Shown here in pieces: positions 25,274 to 33,546 of a DNA stretch of 64,000 nt. This DNA comes from Paraburkholderia bannensis (GTDB taxonomy: Bacteria > Pseudomonadota > Gammaproteobacteria > Burkholderiales > Burkholderiaceae). The stretch lies in assembly GCF_014200455.1 (NCBI RefSeq), contig NZ_JACHBW010000027.1, positions 1 to 64,000 of the forward strand, in the 5' to 3' direction. Numbering within the stretch: position 1 is the first letter of the stretch; each line of letters opens with the position of its first letter. The position numbers and the translations under genes were made by a program. Below the pieces are notes generated by a model. The model worked only from the letters and a program-made list of their open reading frames with translations. It was not told the origin of the DNA and did not search any database.

Positions 25274-26332
25274 ATGAGCCGCAAGAGCGCAGAGCACAAA
25301 TTTGAATACACCGCCGACGAGCATCAGCGCAACTTCGTTTCGTTAATCAAGCAGTTTTCGTACGGGCATCACCTCGACACGGTTTTCCGTGATTTCGTTG
25401 AGATGGCCGCGATCACGATGAGCAACAGCGTGGACCGCGCGCAGTTCGACGCACGCGAGAAGCGGTATCTGGAAATCGTCGGCAAATACAGGAAGGAAGA
25501 GGTCGAGCGCTTTCCGCTGATGTTCGCGGAGCTCACGCTCGCTTTCGAGAAGCGGGTGTCCGTTATGGCCGCGGCGCGGGAGCGGGGTGTGATGGCATCG
25601 AACCTGACGGACGTGCTTGGTGAGACGTACATGATGCTGGAGCTCGGTAACGATCGAAGCGGGCAGTTCTTTACGCCCTATGCGATATCGAAGCTGATGG
25701 CAGGCATGATAGGCGGTGATGCCGTCGCGCGTGCTGATGCCCAGGGCTTCGCCCGCGTCCACGAGCCCGCTTGCGGCGCTGGTGGAATGGTCATTGCGAC
25801 GGCCGAGGCGTTTCACGACGCCGGGCTGAACTACCAGCAGGCGATGCACGCCACGTGCATAGATATTGATTCCTGCTGTGTGAATATGACGTATCTTCAG
25901 CTCGCGCTTCTGCACATTCCCGCGATCGTGGTGCATGGAAACGCGCTGACGATGGAGGTGTGGGGGCATTGGTTCACGCCCGCGCACGTTCTCGGCGGCT
26001 GGGGTCGCAAGCTTCGCGAACGTCGCACGCTCGATGTGATGCGCTCCCTTATGGGCGCGTCGTCGTCAGAGGACGAGCCGGGCGACGAGCAGGTGCCGCC
26101 GGCATCGTCGGAGGAGGTCATTCCCGACCCGGTCGTGGAGGTCGAAGCCGCAATCCATGACGTGGCCGTAGCCGGTGCTGAAGCCGAAGAGGCAGGCGAA
26201 CTGGCGGTGCTTGAACGGCCTGTGCAGGCCCAGGCTTCGGTTGGCCTGGCGGATATGTTTGAAGAGATCGTTAGCACGCGACCGCGTGAGCGCGACATCT
26301 TCGATGTCATCGACCAGATGGCACTTTTTTGA
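25274..26332 (+). CDS. N6-adenine DNA methyltransferase-like protein
   Basis: 352 residues. HsdM-like features: helical N-terminus, GQFFTPYAISKLM (about 130-142), SAM motif I EPACGAGGM (164-172) and CIDID. The expected catalytic NPPF/DPPY motif is not visible after HGNALTMEVW; the chain instead continues into an acidic, low-complexity tail. It may be catalytically dead or a SAM-binding regulator. AGGAG lies five bases before ATG 25274. Directly upstream of the PRTRC genes. Confidence 0.78.
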   Translation: MSRKSAEHKFEYTADEHQRNFVSLIKQFSYGHHLDTVFRDFVEMAAITMSNSVDRAQFDAREKRYLEIVGKYRKEEVERFPLMFAELTLAFEKRVSVMAAARERGVMASNLTDVLGETYMMLELGNDRSGQFFTPYAISKLMAGMIGGDAVARADAQGFARVHEPACGAGGMVIATAEAFHDAGLNYQQAMHATCIDIDSCCVNMTYLQLALLHIPAIVVHGNALTMEVWGHWFTPAHVLGGWGRKLRERRTLDVMRSLMGASSSEDEPGDEQVPPASSEEVIPDPVVEVEAAIHDVAVAGAEAEEAGELAVLERPVQAQASVGLADMFEEIVSTRPRERDIFDVIDQMALF

Positions 26333-26337
26333 CCCAC

Positions 26338-26363
26338 GGCCCGGATCTTTCCGGGCCTTTTTC
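26338..26363 (+). terminator. Terminator after the methyltransferase-like gene
   Basis: Stem GGCCCGG-atcttt-CCGGGCC followed by five T, just past the stop codon. The PRTRC genes therefore have their own promoter and leader (copy D). Confidence 0.85.
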
Positions 26364-26443
26364 ATTGGCGAAAGCCGTATTGAATCGGCGATCTTTTCCG
26401 GCACGGCGGCAGCTTCCGGCGCGATATCGTTGCAATACCTACT

Positions 26444-26478
26444 GCGCTCCACGCGCATCGACACCGGCCATCACGGCC
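26444..26478 (+). ncRNA. Two-hairpin leader element, copy D
   Basis: GCGC-tccac-GCGC keeps the first stem with different bases; ATCGACACC follows, then GGCC-atcac-GGCC and TTCTTTATC. CGAAAGC lies 75 bp upstream (26369). Leader of the PRTRC ParB-like gene. Confidence 0.6.
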
Positions 26479-26546
26479 ATTCTTTATCTAGCCCTCGGGA
26501 ATCCTCTTCCCGGTCGGGTCGCGGGTTCCCTCTATGGAGACCCGCA

Positions 26547-28208
26547 ATGCAACAAGCTCTTACCCTTCGCCTCGGCGATATCCAGACTGGCCGCAATCCG
26601 CGCAAGTATTTCGATCCCGCGAAAATGGAGGAGATGACTGCGTCGGTTCGCGAGCAGGGCATCATTCAGCCTGTTCTCGTTCGTCCGATCGGTGACGGCC
26701 GCCACGAACTTGTCTGTGGTGAACGTCGTCTCCGCGCCGCGAGAGCCGCCCATGGCGACGACTACGCGGTGCCGGTCGTCATTCGCGAGCTGGATGACGC
26801 CGAGGCGCGCGCGATCGCGCTCATCGAAAACATCCAGCGCGATGATATGGCCGCGTCCGAAGAAGCGGTGTCCGCCGCTGAGATCGTCGGCCTTTGCCAC
26901 GGTGACCGTGACGAAGCGGCGCGCCAGCTTGGCTGGTCCCGCGCCGTGCTCGATTCCCGGCTTGCGCTCATGAACTGCAGTGTGTCCGTTCTGGAAGCAC
27001 TCAACACCCGCAGCATCAAGCTCGGCCACGCCGAACTGTTTGCTGCTTTCACGAAGGAGCAGCAGGACAAGCTTCTGCCCGTCATCGTGAAGGAAGGGCG
27101 CACAGTTGCCGAACTGAAGGCTGTGCTTGAGCGAGCCGCATGCTCGCTTTCCTCTGCGATCTTCGACAAGACCGACTGCGCTGGCTGCCAGCACAACTCC
27201 GCCGCCCAGGCGGAGATGTTCGGCGAGTCCATCGGCACCGGCAATTGCACAAACCGCACCTGCTACAACGAGAAGACGGACCGGCAACTCGATGCGACGG
27301 CCGCAGGCCTGCGCGAAGAGTTCCAGACCGTGCGTATCGTTCGGACTGGTGACAACCACACGCGCGTTCAGCTCGTCGCAGAAGGTCCGAAGGGCGTGGG
27401 CGTCGAACAATCGAAGGCGTGCTACGCATGCCAGAACTTCGGCGCGGCGGTGAGCGGTCTGCCCGACTCGCTTGGCAAGGTCTACAAGGGCCAGTGTTTC
27501 GACACCGTCTGCAACATGAAGAAGGTGGCGGCGCGCATCAAGAGCGAGAAGCCGGAAACGGCGGCCGCAAAAGCGGCTTCGTCCGGCGGTTCGTCGAAGG
27601 CCAGTTCACCCGCGAATGGTGACAAGCCAGCAACGGCAGCACCGGAAGCAACGGTCGTAGCCGAATCGGATCGCGTGAAGACGTATCGCGTGGCGCTCTG
27701 GCGCAAGGCATTGCGTCGTGAAGTGAGCGTCGATCCGGCGCTCGCGCAGCGCTATCTGCTTGCGATCGTGGCGACCGGTCAGGCGCGCAGCATCGAGCCC
27801 GCGCCGGTCAATACGGTCTGGGAGCGGCTCATCGACGACAAGCCGTCTGTGGGCGACTTCAGCGTGGCGGCCAGCGCGGCCGCCACGCTGGATGCCGACA
27901 ACGCCGCGAAGCTGATGATTGCGCTCACGCTGTCCGCGATCCAGGGCGTCGATGTCTCCTATCTCATGACGATGTGCCGTCACCACAAGCTCGATCTCGC
28001 GAAGCACTGGAAACTCGACAAGGAGTTTCTGGAGCTGATCACGAAGTCGGAAATGAAGGTCGTGGCCGACGAACTCGGGCTGCGCGCGGCGATGGGTGAG
28101 GACTTCAAGAAGGTATTCGCGAAGTCCAAATCCGAAGTCATCGACGCACTACTCTCGGTTGACGGCTTCGACTACACGGGCAAGGTTCTGAAGGTCCTGA
28201 AATATTGA
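26547..28208 (+). CDS. PRTRC system ParB-family protein
   Basis: 553 residues. The N-terminal ParB domain is clear (RNPRKYFDPAKMEEM, CGERRLRAARA, IALIENIQRDDM) with an HTH near 130-165. Two Cys clusters follow (DCAGC ... NCTNRTC and ACYAC ... QCFDTVC), probably zinc sites, then a Pro/Ala linker and a helical C-terminal domain. ATG 26547 follows GGAG; the longer upstream frame overlaps the terminator and leader. It opens the cassette ParB-E-C-F-B-A-ThiF that defines PRTRC systems. Confidence 0.9.
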   Translation: MQQALTLRLGDIQTGRNPRKYFDPAKMEEMTASVREQGIIQPVLVRPIGDGRHELVCGERRLRAARAAHGDDYAVPVVIRELDDAEARAIALIENIQRDDMAASEEAVSAAEIVGLCHGDRDEAARQLGWSRAVLDSRLALMNCSVSVLEALNTRSIKLGHAELFAAFTKEQQDKLLPVIVKEGRTVAELKAVLERAACSLSSAIFDKTDCAGCQHNSAAQAEMFGESIGTGNCTNRTCYNEKTDRQLDATAAGLREEFQTVRIVRTGDNHTRVQLVAEGPKGVGVEQSKACYACQNFGAAVSGLPDSLGKVYKGQCFDTVCNMKKVAARIKSEKPETAAAKAASSGGSSKASSPANGDKPATAAPEATVVAESDRVKTYRVALWRKALRREVSVDPALAQRYLLAIVATGQARSIEPAPVNTVWERLIDDKPSVGDFSVAASAAATLDADNAAKLMIALTLSAIQGVDVSYLMTMCRHHKLDLAKHWKLDKEFLELITKSEMKVVADELGLRAAMGEDFKKVFAKSKSEVIDALLSVDGFDYTGKVLKVLKY

Positions 28209-28244
28209 TCCCCGTCGCGGCGTTCGCTGCGACTTCTCCTTTTT

Positions 28245-28277
28245 ACGCCGCGAGTCCATGGACTGCGCGGCGTTTTT
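28245..28277 (+). terminator. Hairpin with T tract between PRTRC ParB and E
   Basis: Arms ACGCCGC / GCGGCGT enclose the palindrome AGTCCATGGACT and are followed by TTTTT. It could stop part of the transcription before protein E, or set relative dosage. Confidence 0.65.
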
Positions 28278-28295
28278 CTTTTCAGCGAGGTTTTT

Positions 28296-28763
28296 ATGTT
28301 CCAGCAACTCGAAGCGTTCGTTCGCGAGACCGGCAAGGTCACGCTCACGATGAAGATGGCAGGCGACCAGATGTCGGTGGTCGTGGTGCCATGTGGTGAT
28401 TCGAAAGAGGCCGTGCTGCGCCAGCCGTTGGTACTGACCGCGACGCCTGCCGAACTCGATGAGGGTTTCGCGCAGGCGCTGCAGACGTTCGAAGGCGCGC
28501 ACCGTTCACTCGCGGAGCAGGTGAGTGCCACGACCGAGATCCTGCAGGCGGCTGAAAAGTCGCAGGCTGGCAAGGCGCAGAAGGCACTGTCAAAGGGGGC
28601 GAAGCCGGCGCTTCCCGCGCCGTCAGGGCAGACCGATGACGATGCTGACGAAGCTGACGACGCAGCAGGCGAGGAGACCAGTTCTGCGGCAAACCCCGCG
28701 GACGCTGGCGCTTCGCCACAGGCTGCCGACGACGGCAAGACCGATCTCTTCAATCTTCTTTGA
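28296..28763 (+). CDS. PRTRC system protein E
   Basis: 155 residues. N-terminal domain (1-85) of alternating beta strands, MFQQLEAFVRETGKVTLTM, then a helical linker and an acidic Ala/Asp-rich tail ending KTDLFNLL. The variable acidic tail is typical of this family. Second gene of the cassette; its stop lies just before the protein C start. Function unknown. Confidence 0.82.
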   Translation: MFQQLEAFVRETGKVTLTMKMAGDQMSVVVVPCGDSKEAVLRQPLVLTATPAELDEGFAQALQTFEGAHRSLAEQVSATTEILQAAEKSQAGKAQKALSKGAKPALPAPSGQTDDDADEADDAAGEETSSAANPADAGASPQAADDGKTDLFNLL

Positions 28764-28774
28764 GGAGCGCGGCC

Positions 28775-28993
28775 ATGACGATCAGCGTCGCAAAGCTCAT
28801 TCGCGAATTCACCTACAACGGCATGAAGTTCGCCGATCCCGGCCCTGCGTTCACGCCCAACGATGTGCGTGATCTCTTTTCCGCGCAATACCCCGAACTG
28901 ACGACCGCCTCGGTTGATGGTCCGGAGTTCGCGGGGGAGGTTGCGATCTACAAATTCGTGCGTGCCGCTGGCGCCAAGGGCGCCCATGCGTAA
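28775..28993 (+). CDS. PRTRC system protein C, ubiquitin-like (Prok_Ub-type)
   Basis: 72 residues. The pattern F-x-YNGMKFADPGPAFTP, YPELTTASVDGP and YKFVRAAGAKG is that of PRTRC protein C, which prokaryotic ubiquitin studies place in the beta-grasp Prok_Ub family. It ends AKGAHA, so three residues follow the Gly that would resemble the ubiquitin tail. ATG 28775 follows GAGGAG. With the E1-like, E2-like and JAMM genes downstream it completes a candidate protein-modification set. Confidence 0.85.
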   Translation: MTISVAKLIREFTYNGMKFADPGPAFTPNDVRDLFSAQYPELTTASVDGPEFAGEVAIYKFVRAAGAKGAHA

Positions 28994-29043
28994 GGACGCC
29001 TTGCTCAAGCTGCTCGCCGATCCGGCGAAAGGCTTCAACCAGG

Positions 29044-29068
29044 AACCGCCCGAAGGGGCGGTTTTTTT
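29044..29068 (+). terminator. Terminator between PRTRC C and F
   Basis: AACCGCC-cgaagg-GGCGGTT followed by seven T, inside the cassette. A strong intrinsic terminator here implies either partial readthrough or a separate promoter for F-B-A-ThiF; no promoter was evident in the 96-bp gap. Confidence 0.8.
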
Positions 29069-29089
29069 ACATGACGACGAGGTTGCCAA

Positions 29090-30232
29090 ATGCTCTTCGA
29101 TCCTTCATCAGATGATCGGGCGCTCGATGCAGGCTCCGGTCCGACCTGGCAACCGGCGGGCGCTGCCGCTGCCAGACATCGACCTGCCACTGATGTTCTG
29201 ACGTTGCCGGATGTCGGCCACGATGTTCCGCCGGTCGCGAGGATCAGGTTGCGGCCGGATTCAGACGTCGACGCTCTGGTCCTTGAGCAGTTCCGGCACT
29301 CCCCGTTGCGCGCATCCGACGTCGTTGCGCCGACCAGTCCGGCCGACGCGTTCCAGCAGGCGTTCTTCGCCTGGTTTCGTCGTCAGTTGCCCGAGCCGCT
29401 GCGCTTCATTTCGATGGGCGTCGTGCTCTGTGACACAAATGCGGTCCATGACGAGATCCAGTATCGCTGGGACAAGGAAGAGTTCGAGCCGACGTCTGCG
29501 CTGCATCTCGGCGTGACGCTGGACAACGAGTGGGTTCACGAGATGGGAACGCTTGCGCAGCCTTTGCGCAAAGCGCATCCACTGCTTCTTCACACGCTCT
29601 TCTCGGTGGTGGATCAGGTGTCATTCCGTACGGTGCCTATCCGCACGCCGGGCTGGTTTCTCAGCGAGAAGGCGTGTCGAGACTGGGAAGGCAACGAGAG
29701 CGCAACAGATGATGAAGCGCGCGGTTGGCTGGAGGAGGCTTACGGCAACGACCAGGAAGTGATTTCGCTTCATCTGCCGTCGGTTATTCGTCCGCTTGTC
29801 TATCCCGATGAAATCCGCTGCCCTGAGAAGGTCACAGGTCGACGCTCATGCAAGCCCGATCTTTCCCTTCGGGAGTTGCGTGAGCTCGCTTCGACATCGT
29901 CCGGCATGGTGAGTGCCGTCTGTCGCGAGATTGTTGCGCTGCGCCTGCTGCTGGGCGCGGCGGGCAAGCGGCCCCTCCTGAACGACGGCTATCACGCCGG
30001 CGCCATCTATTCCGGATGCACATTCGTGCTCGAAGCCAACGCGACGATCAGCGAGTTTCTCGACGATCACGTGAACATGGAATATCAGGCGGGCGAAGCG
30101 ACGGAGTTCGAGCGCTTCATCACATTTTCCAAAACGAAAAAGGGTATCCGCGAGCAGTACGCGCAATGGTCCCTTGCCTTCCAGATGCTTCGCCGCCTTG
30201 ACCGCCTTCTGGCGCTGGTGGTGAGCCCTTGA
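29090..30232 (+). CDS. PRTRC system protein F
   Basis: 380 residues, soluble, no membrane segments. Regions such as FFAWFRRQLPEPLRFI, FFSVVD-like cores and SGMVSAVCREIVALRLLLG mark a mixed alpha/beta protein. I identify it by position between C and B and by length, which match the PRTRC cassette; no catalytic motif is visible. The start at 29090 lacks a strong ribosome site. Confidence 0.75.
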   Translation: MLFDPSSDDRALDAGSGPTWQPAGAAAARHRPATDVLTLPDVGHDVPPVARIRLRPDSDVDALVLEQFRHSPLRASDVVAPTSPADAFQQAFFAWFRRQLPEPLRFISMGVVLCDTNAVHDEIQYRWDKEEFEPTSALHLGVTLDNEWVHEMGTLAQPLRKAHPLLLHTLFSVVDQVSFRTVPIRTPGWFLSEKACRDWEGNESATDDEARGWLEEAYGNDQEVISLHLPSVIRPLVYPDEIRCPEKVTGRRSCKPDLSLRELRELASTSSGMVSAVCREIVALRLLLGAAGKRPLLNDGYHAGAIYSGCTFVLEANATISEFLDDHVNMEYQAGEATEFERFITFSKTKKGIREQYAQWSLAFQMLRRLDRLLALVVSP

Positions 30233-30248
30233 TATCAGGAGTTTTCTT

Positions 30249-30977
30249 ATGAACGGTGTATCCATTGGTCAGACGGGCAACGATGTCACGCTCGCGCGTG
30301 CGCTGCTCGTGTATGAAGGGCAAAACGGCGCGGAGTACGCGACCGTGCATCCCGTCACAACTGAGGTCAAAAGCGGACGCCCGCTGATTGGTGCGGGACG
30401 CCCGCTCGATCGTCGCGCGATGCTCGATGCGCTTGTGCAGCTGGACCGCAATGCGGCGCCAGCGGCCGAGTTCTTACCGGCAACGGTGCTAGGCGTGACG
30501 TCGACCGCGGTGACGTGGTGGTGTCCGCCGGTGTCGCGCCGCGTGTTCTTCAAATGCCCGAAGGTGGGCGAACGATCGGCGGTCGTGACGCATCCGGGCC
30601 TCGTTTTTCAGGCTGGCGTCGAAGGCTTTCGTGTCTTTGCGCTGGCGGGCGACACGCGGCCAGAGGAAGCGACGGCGCTTTTCGAGCCGCCCTATTTCAA
30701 CACCTGGGACCACGGCCAGATCTGCATCGGGTCGGCGAAGGTGCCGGGACGCATCGAGGTGGCCGCCATCAAAGGCTGGGAGGAAGGCTTTTTCAACTCG
30801 GCGTTCACCCATCCGAACCACGGTGGCAAGCGGGTCAACTACGACGCTGGTTTCCATGCGTTCTGGACCGACATGCTTGACGGCAGGTTCGAGGCGTTTC
30901 CGCTCGACGTGCTCGTTCCGATGAAGGGGGCGACGGCCGGGAAGCTGGTGGCGGGCAAGATCGGAGGTGCAGCATGA
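30249..30977 (+). CDS. PRTRC system protein B, E2-like
   Basis: 242 residues. The segment YFNTWDHGQICIGSAKVP (Cys159) resembles the E2 active-site loop HPN...G-x-ICL, and the family has been linked to prokaryotic E2-like folds. It ends overlapping protein A by four bases (ATGA). If the reading is right, Cys159 would carry the ubiquitin-like protein C as a thioester. ATG with AGGAG upstream. Confidence 0.82.
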   Translation: MNGVSIGQTGNDVTLARALLVYEGQNGAEYATVHPVTTEVKSGRPLIGAGRPLDRRAMLDALVQLDRNAAPAAEFLPATVLGVTSTAVTWWCPPVSRRVFFKCPKVGERSAVVTHPGLVFQAGVEGFRVFALAGDTRPEEATALFEPPYFNTWDHGQICIGSAKVPGRIEVAAIKGWEEGFFNSAFTHPNHGGKRVNYDAGFHAFWTDMLDGRFEAFPLDVLVPMKGATAGKLVAGKIGGAA

Positions 30978-31609
30978 ATCCGATCGATGTTGCTCTCCAG
31001 GGTTCGTTTCCGTCCGTGATGGTGCCCACGCGTGAACCGGTGGCGCCCATGACCCAGCCCGGTGAGCGTCTGCTTGTTGCGGCCGACGGCGTGTTTCTGG
31101 AGATCAGCCGTCCCTGGTTGCGTGTCGTACGGCGGCTGTCGTCGTTTAACTGGCGCACGCCGGTGCCGTATGGCGTGGCCAGTGAGCAGACCGAACTGCT
31201 TTGTGGCGCGGTGCCCGCCGTGCTGGTGGCGCAGTTTGCGGCCATGGCGCGCGCGGCGTTGCCCAACGAAGCGGGCGCGTGGATCGTGTGGGATGCGGCA
31301 ACGGGCGAGTTTCGTCTGTTGCCGCTTCCCGCGCTGTCGCATGGTCCTGGTCATCTGCACTACGACCGACCCGTGCTGCGCGATGATGAGTGGCTCGTCG
31401 TAGACTGCCATTCGCACGGACACTCGAAAGCCTATTTCTCGTCGACCGATGATCGCGATGACCAGCACGACGTGAAGCTTGCGCTCGTGCTGGGCAATTG
31501 CGATCGCGCACCCTCTATCGCCTTGCGGTTGTGTGCAAAGGGACGATTTGAGGATGCAGGCGGGGTGCCGCAGAAGTGGCTGGCGGCCCTCTCAGGGGAG
31601 GTCGCATGA
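30974..31609 (+). CDS. PRTRC system protein A, JAMM/MPN metalloprotease-like
   Basis: 211 residues. VVDCHSHGHSKAYFSSTDD gives H146-x-H148-x7-S156-x2-D159, the full JAMM zinc motif of deubiquitinase-type proteases; Glu99 could be the catalytic acid. Overlaps both neighbours by ATGA. Expected to process or remove the ubiquitin-like protein C. Confidence 0.85.
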   Translation: MNPIDVALQGSFPSVMVPTREPVAPMTQPGERLLVAADGVFLEISRPWLRVVRRLSSFNWRTPVPYGVASEQTELLCGAVPAVLVAQFAAMARAALPNEAGAWIVWDAATGEFRLLPLPALSHGPGHLHYDRPVLRDDEWLVVDCHSHGHSKAYFSSTDDRDDQHDVKLALVLGNCDRAPSIALRLCAKGRFEDAGGVPQKWLAALSGEVA

Positions 31610-32415
31610 GCGCGAACGTGGCACATGCGACGCCGGCTGACATGCTCGGTCGGGCCTGGAAGGTCGTAGTCGTCGGAGCGGGTGGAACGGGCAGCGCGCT
31701 GCTTCCGTCGCTCGCCCGCCTGCATCACGCGATGGTCGAACTCGGGCACCCGGGCGGTATCGAGTGCACGGTGTACGACGACGACACGGTCAGCGAGTTC
31801 AATGTGGGCAGGCAGGGGTTCTATCCGAACGACGTCGGCCAGTACAAGGCGACGTTGCTGGTGAACCGCCTGAACCTGCTCATGGGAACGAACTGGGTGG
31901 CTGCGCCGCGCCGCGTCGATTCCACGATCAGCCTGCGTGCTGATCTGGTCATCGGTTGCGTGGACTCGCGGCGTGCGCGTCACGCGATTGTGCAGGCGGC
32001 GAAGCGCGGGAGCGTGCGGTACTACCTCGACTGCGGCAACGAGACGGACCGCGGCCAGGTCATTCTGGGCGAATTCGGCAAGCCCCGGCACGACAGGCTA
32101 CCCCATGTGGGCGACCTGTTCCCGGACATGCTGAACGCGAAGAACGACAAGGGCGACGACACTCCGTCGTGTTCGATGGCGGACGCGCTGCGCAAGCAGT
32201 CGCTCGTCATCAACCAGGCGATCTCGGTGCAGGCGTTCAACCTGCTGTGGTCGTTGTTTCGCAACGGCGGCCTGACGTTTTCGGCCGTGTTTGTGAACCT
32301 CGCAACGGGGCGCACGAATCCGGTTCCGGTCGACCCGGCAGCATGGGCGCGCTTCGGTTACGACGCGCCGCCCGCGCAGAAGCCGGCTCGCCGCAGAAAA
32401 TCGTCCGGCCAGTAG
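31606..32415 (+). CDS. PRTRC system ThiF-family (E1-like) protein
   Basis: 269 residues. Nucleotide-binding loop VVVVGAGGTGSALLPSLARL, acidic switch YDDDTVSEFNVGRQ, and a likely catalytic Cys in DTPSCSMADALRKQ. ThiF/E1 enzymes adenylate the C-terminus of ubiquitin-like proteins. ATG 31606 follows GGGGAGG and overlaps protein A. A basic Lys/Arg/Pro tail closes the chain. Last gene of the cassette. Confidence 0.9.
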   Translation: MSANVAHATPADMLGRAWKVVVVGAGGTGSALLPSLARLHHAMVELGHPGGIECTVYDDDTVSEFNVGRQGFYPNDVGQYKATLLVNRLNLLMGTNWVAAPRRVDSTISLRADLVIGCVDSRRARHAIVQAAKRGSVRYYLDCGNETDRGQVILGEFGKPRHDRLPHVGDLFPDMLNAKNDKGDDTPSCSMADALRKQSLVINQAISVQAFNLLWSLFRNGGLTFSAVFVNLATGRTNPVPVDPAAWARFGYDAPPAQKPARRRKSSGQ

Positions 32416-32431
32416 ATATTTCTGCCTCATC

Positions 32432-32463
32432 CTGCATGCCGCAAATTTCTTTGCGGCATGCAG
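32432..32463 (+). terminator. Long hairpin after the PRTRC cassette
   Basis: Perfect 14-bp stem CTGCATGCCGCAAA / TTTGCGGCATGCAG with a four-base loop, 17 bp past the ThiF stop. No T run follows, so it may protect the mRNA end instead of terminating. Confidence 0.55.
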
Positions 32464-32574
32464 CCCTATCTTCCTTATACCTGTGTGTTGGACATCTCAC
32501 TCGCGTCAGGCAATCCCGCCCGACCGGATACCGATTCACGTCCGACGACTTTCCCTTTCTACAAGGAGCTGTCC

Positions 32575-33060
32575 ATGCCGGAATTCTTTTCCGCAACCAC
32601 CGACGCCCGCTTTGCCCGCACGCTGGGCCAACGGGTTTTCGCAATCGTTCTCGCCATCGCACTGCTCACCGCCGCTGGCCTGCACCGCCTGTGGGGGTTT
32701 GCCCAACCGCACCACGCTTGGCTGCGCCTGCTTGAAGTCCGTTATCTCGGGCACTGGGCGCCAGCTGGCATCGAGCATGTCATCACGGCGTGCGCAGCCT
32801 GCGCGCTGTTCGCGTTGTGGTGGTCGGGTTTTGTGCTGTCGACGACCCGAAATCGCATGCTGCTCGGTCTGGTGTTCGCCGTACTGTATCTGGTGACGTC
32901 GACCGGGCTGTACGACGGCCGGCAGTTTATGGCTTCGGGCGACACGGACCAGCTTGTGCAGATGGTCTGCGATGTCGCCGGTCTGCTGCTCGCGCTGCTC
33001 GGGTTGTCGTGGCCGCAGCGGCGCGAGGTTCGTCAGGTGCCGAACGGCTTGCATGTCTGA
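32575..33060 (+). CDS. Inner-membrane protein, four helices
   Basis: 161 residues. Hydrophobic helices at about 20-38, 63-82, 90-108 and 125-142. AAGGAG seven bases before ATG 32575 makes this start better than the upstream frame. Unknown function; stands between two hairpin terminators as a single gene. Confidence 0.7.
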   Translation: MPEFFSATTDARFARTLGQRVFAIVLAIALLTAAGLHRLWGFAQPHHAWLRLLEVRYLGHWAPAGIEHVITACAACALFALWWSGFVLSTTRNRMLLGLVFAVLYLVTSTGLYDGRQFMASGDTDQLVQMVCDVAGLLLALLGLSWPQRREVRQVPNGLHV

Positions 33061-33124
33061 GCGTGCATTGCACCGCAAAAGCGGTGCTACATTGCTCGGG
33101 GTCACGCCTGAAGTTTCTTGATAC

Positions 33125-33160
33125 AGCGCCGTCCCGCTTACGCGGGCGGCGCTTTTTTTT
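33125..33160 (+). terminator. Strong terminator between convergent genes
   Basis: AGCGCCG / CGGCGCT outer arms around CCGC-ttac-GCGG, followed by eight T. Closes the membrane-protein gene; the facing gene ends at 33171. Confidence 0.9.
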
Positions 33161-33170
33161 CGTCCGCCGC

Positions 33171-33494
33171 TTATGCGTCGGCGTGCACTGGCGAAGCGAA
33201 GACCGTGAAAATGCTCTGGAGCAGCGGACTGGATTGCGAGGGGCCGCCTTGAGCCAGAGGTGCAGCGCCCGACGGGATGTCGATGCTACTTGCGAGCGCG
33301 GCGATCGCATCGTCGGGCCACCGGGACGCCAGGCCCACGTCGGCGAACGCCTCGTCAAGAATGGCGCGCGCGACATCGCCCGTGAGCACTGCGCCGCTCG
33401 CGCGATAGCGCTCGGCTATCACGCGGACCGTCTGCGCAACGTCCGCGTTGAAGCGCGCGCGACGCCGCTCGATGGCCAGTTGTTCTTCGTACAT
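33171..33494 (-). CDS. Hypothetical protein, 107 residues
   Basis: A basic helical N-terminus (YEEQLAIERRRARFNADVAQ) followed by an Ala-rich domain. Divergent from the LexA-box gene, with only 52 bp between the two starts, so both may share the control region. No family recognised. Confidence 0.6.
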   Translation of the reverse strand: MYEEQLAIERRRARFNADVAQTVRVIAERYRASGAVLTGDVARAILDEAFADVGLASRWPDDAIAALASSIDIPSGAAPLAQGGPSQSSPLLQSIFTVFASPVHADA

Positions 33495-33518
33495 GGGCAG
33501 ATTTCCACAGGTAGAATA

Positions 33519-33534
33519 CTGTATAAATATACAG
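33519..33534. promoter_or_regulatory. LexA (SOS) box
   Basis: CTGTATAAATATACAG is a perfect CTGT-N8-ACAG with an all-AT spacer, one base off the ideal gamma/beta-proteobacterial LexA consensus. It lies 13 bp before the start at 33547, where LexA would block the promoter. Damage or incoming single-stranded DNA would release it. Confidence 0.75.
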
Positions 33535-33546
33535 CCTTTTCAAATC

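Noticed and set aside
29176..29196. ATCGACCTGCCA resembling the leader linker
   Set aside because: It lies inside the protein F coding region and lacks the GCGTC/GACGC stem.
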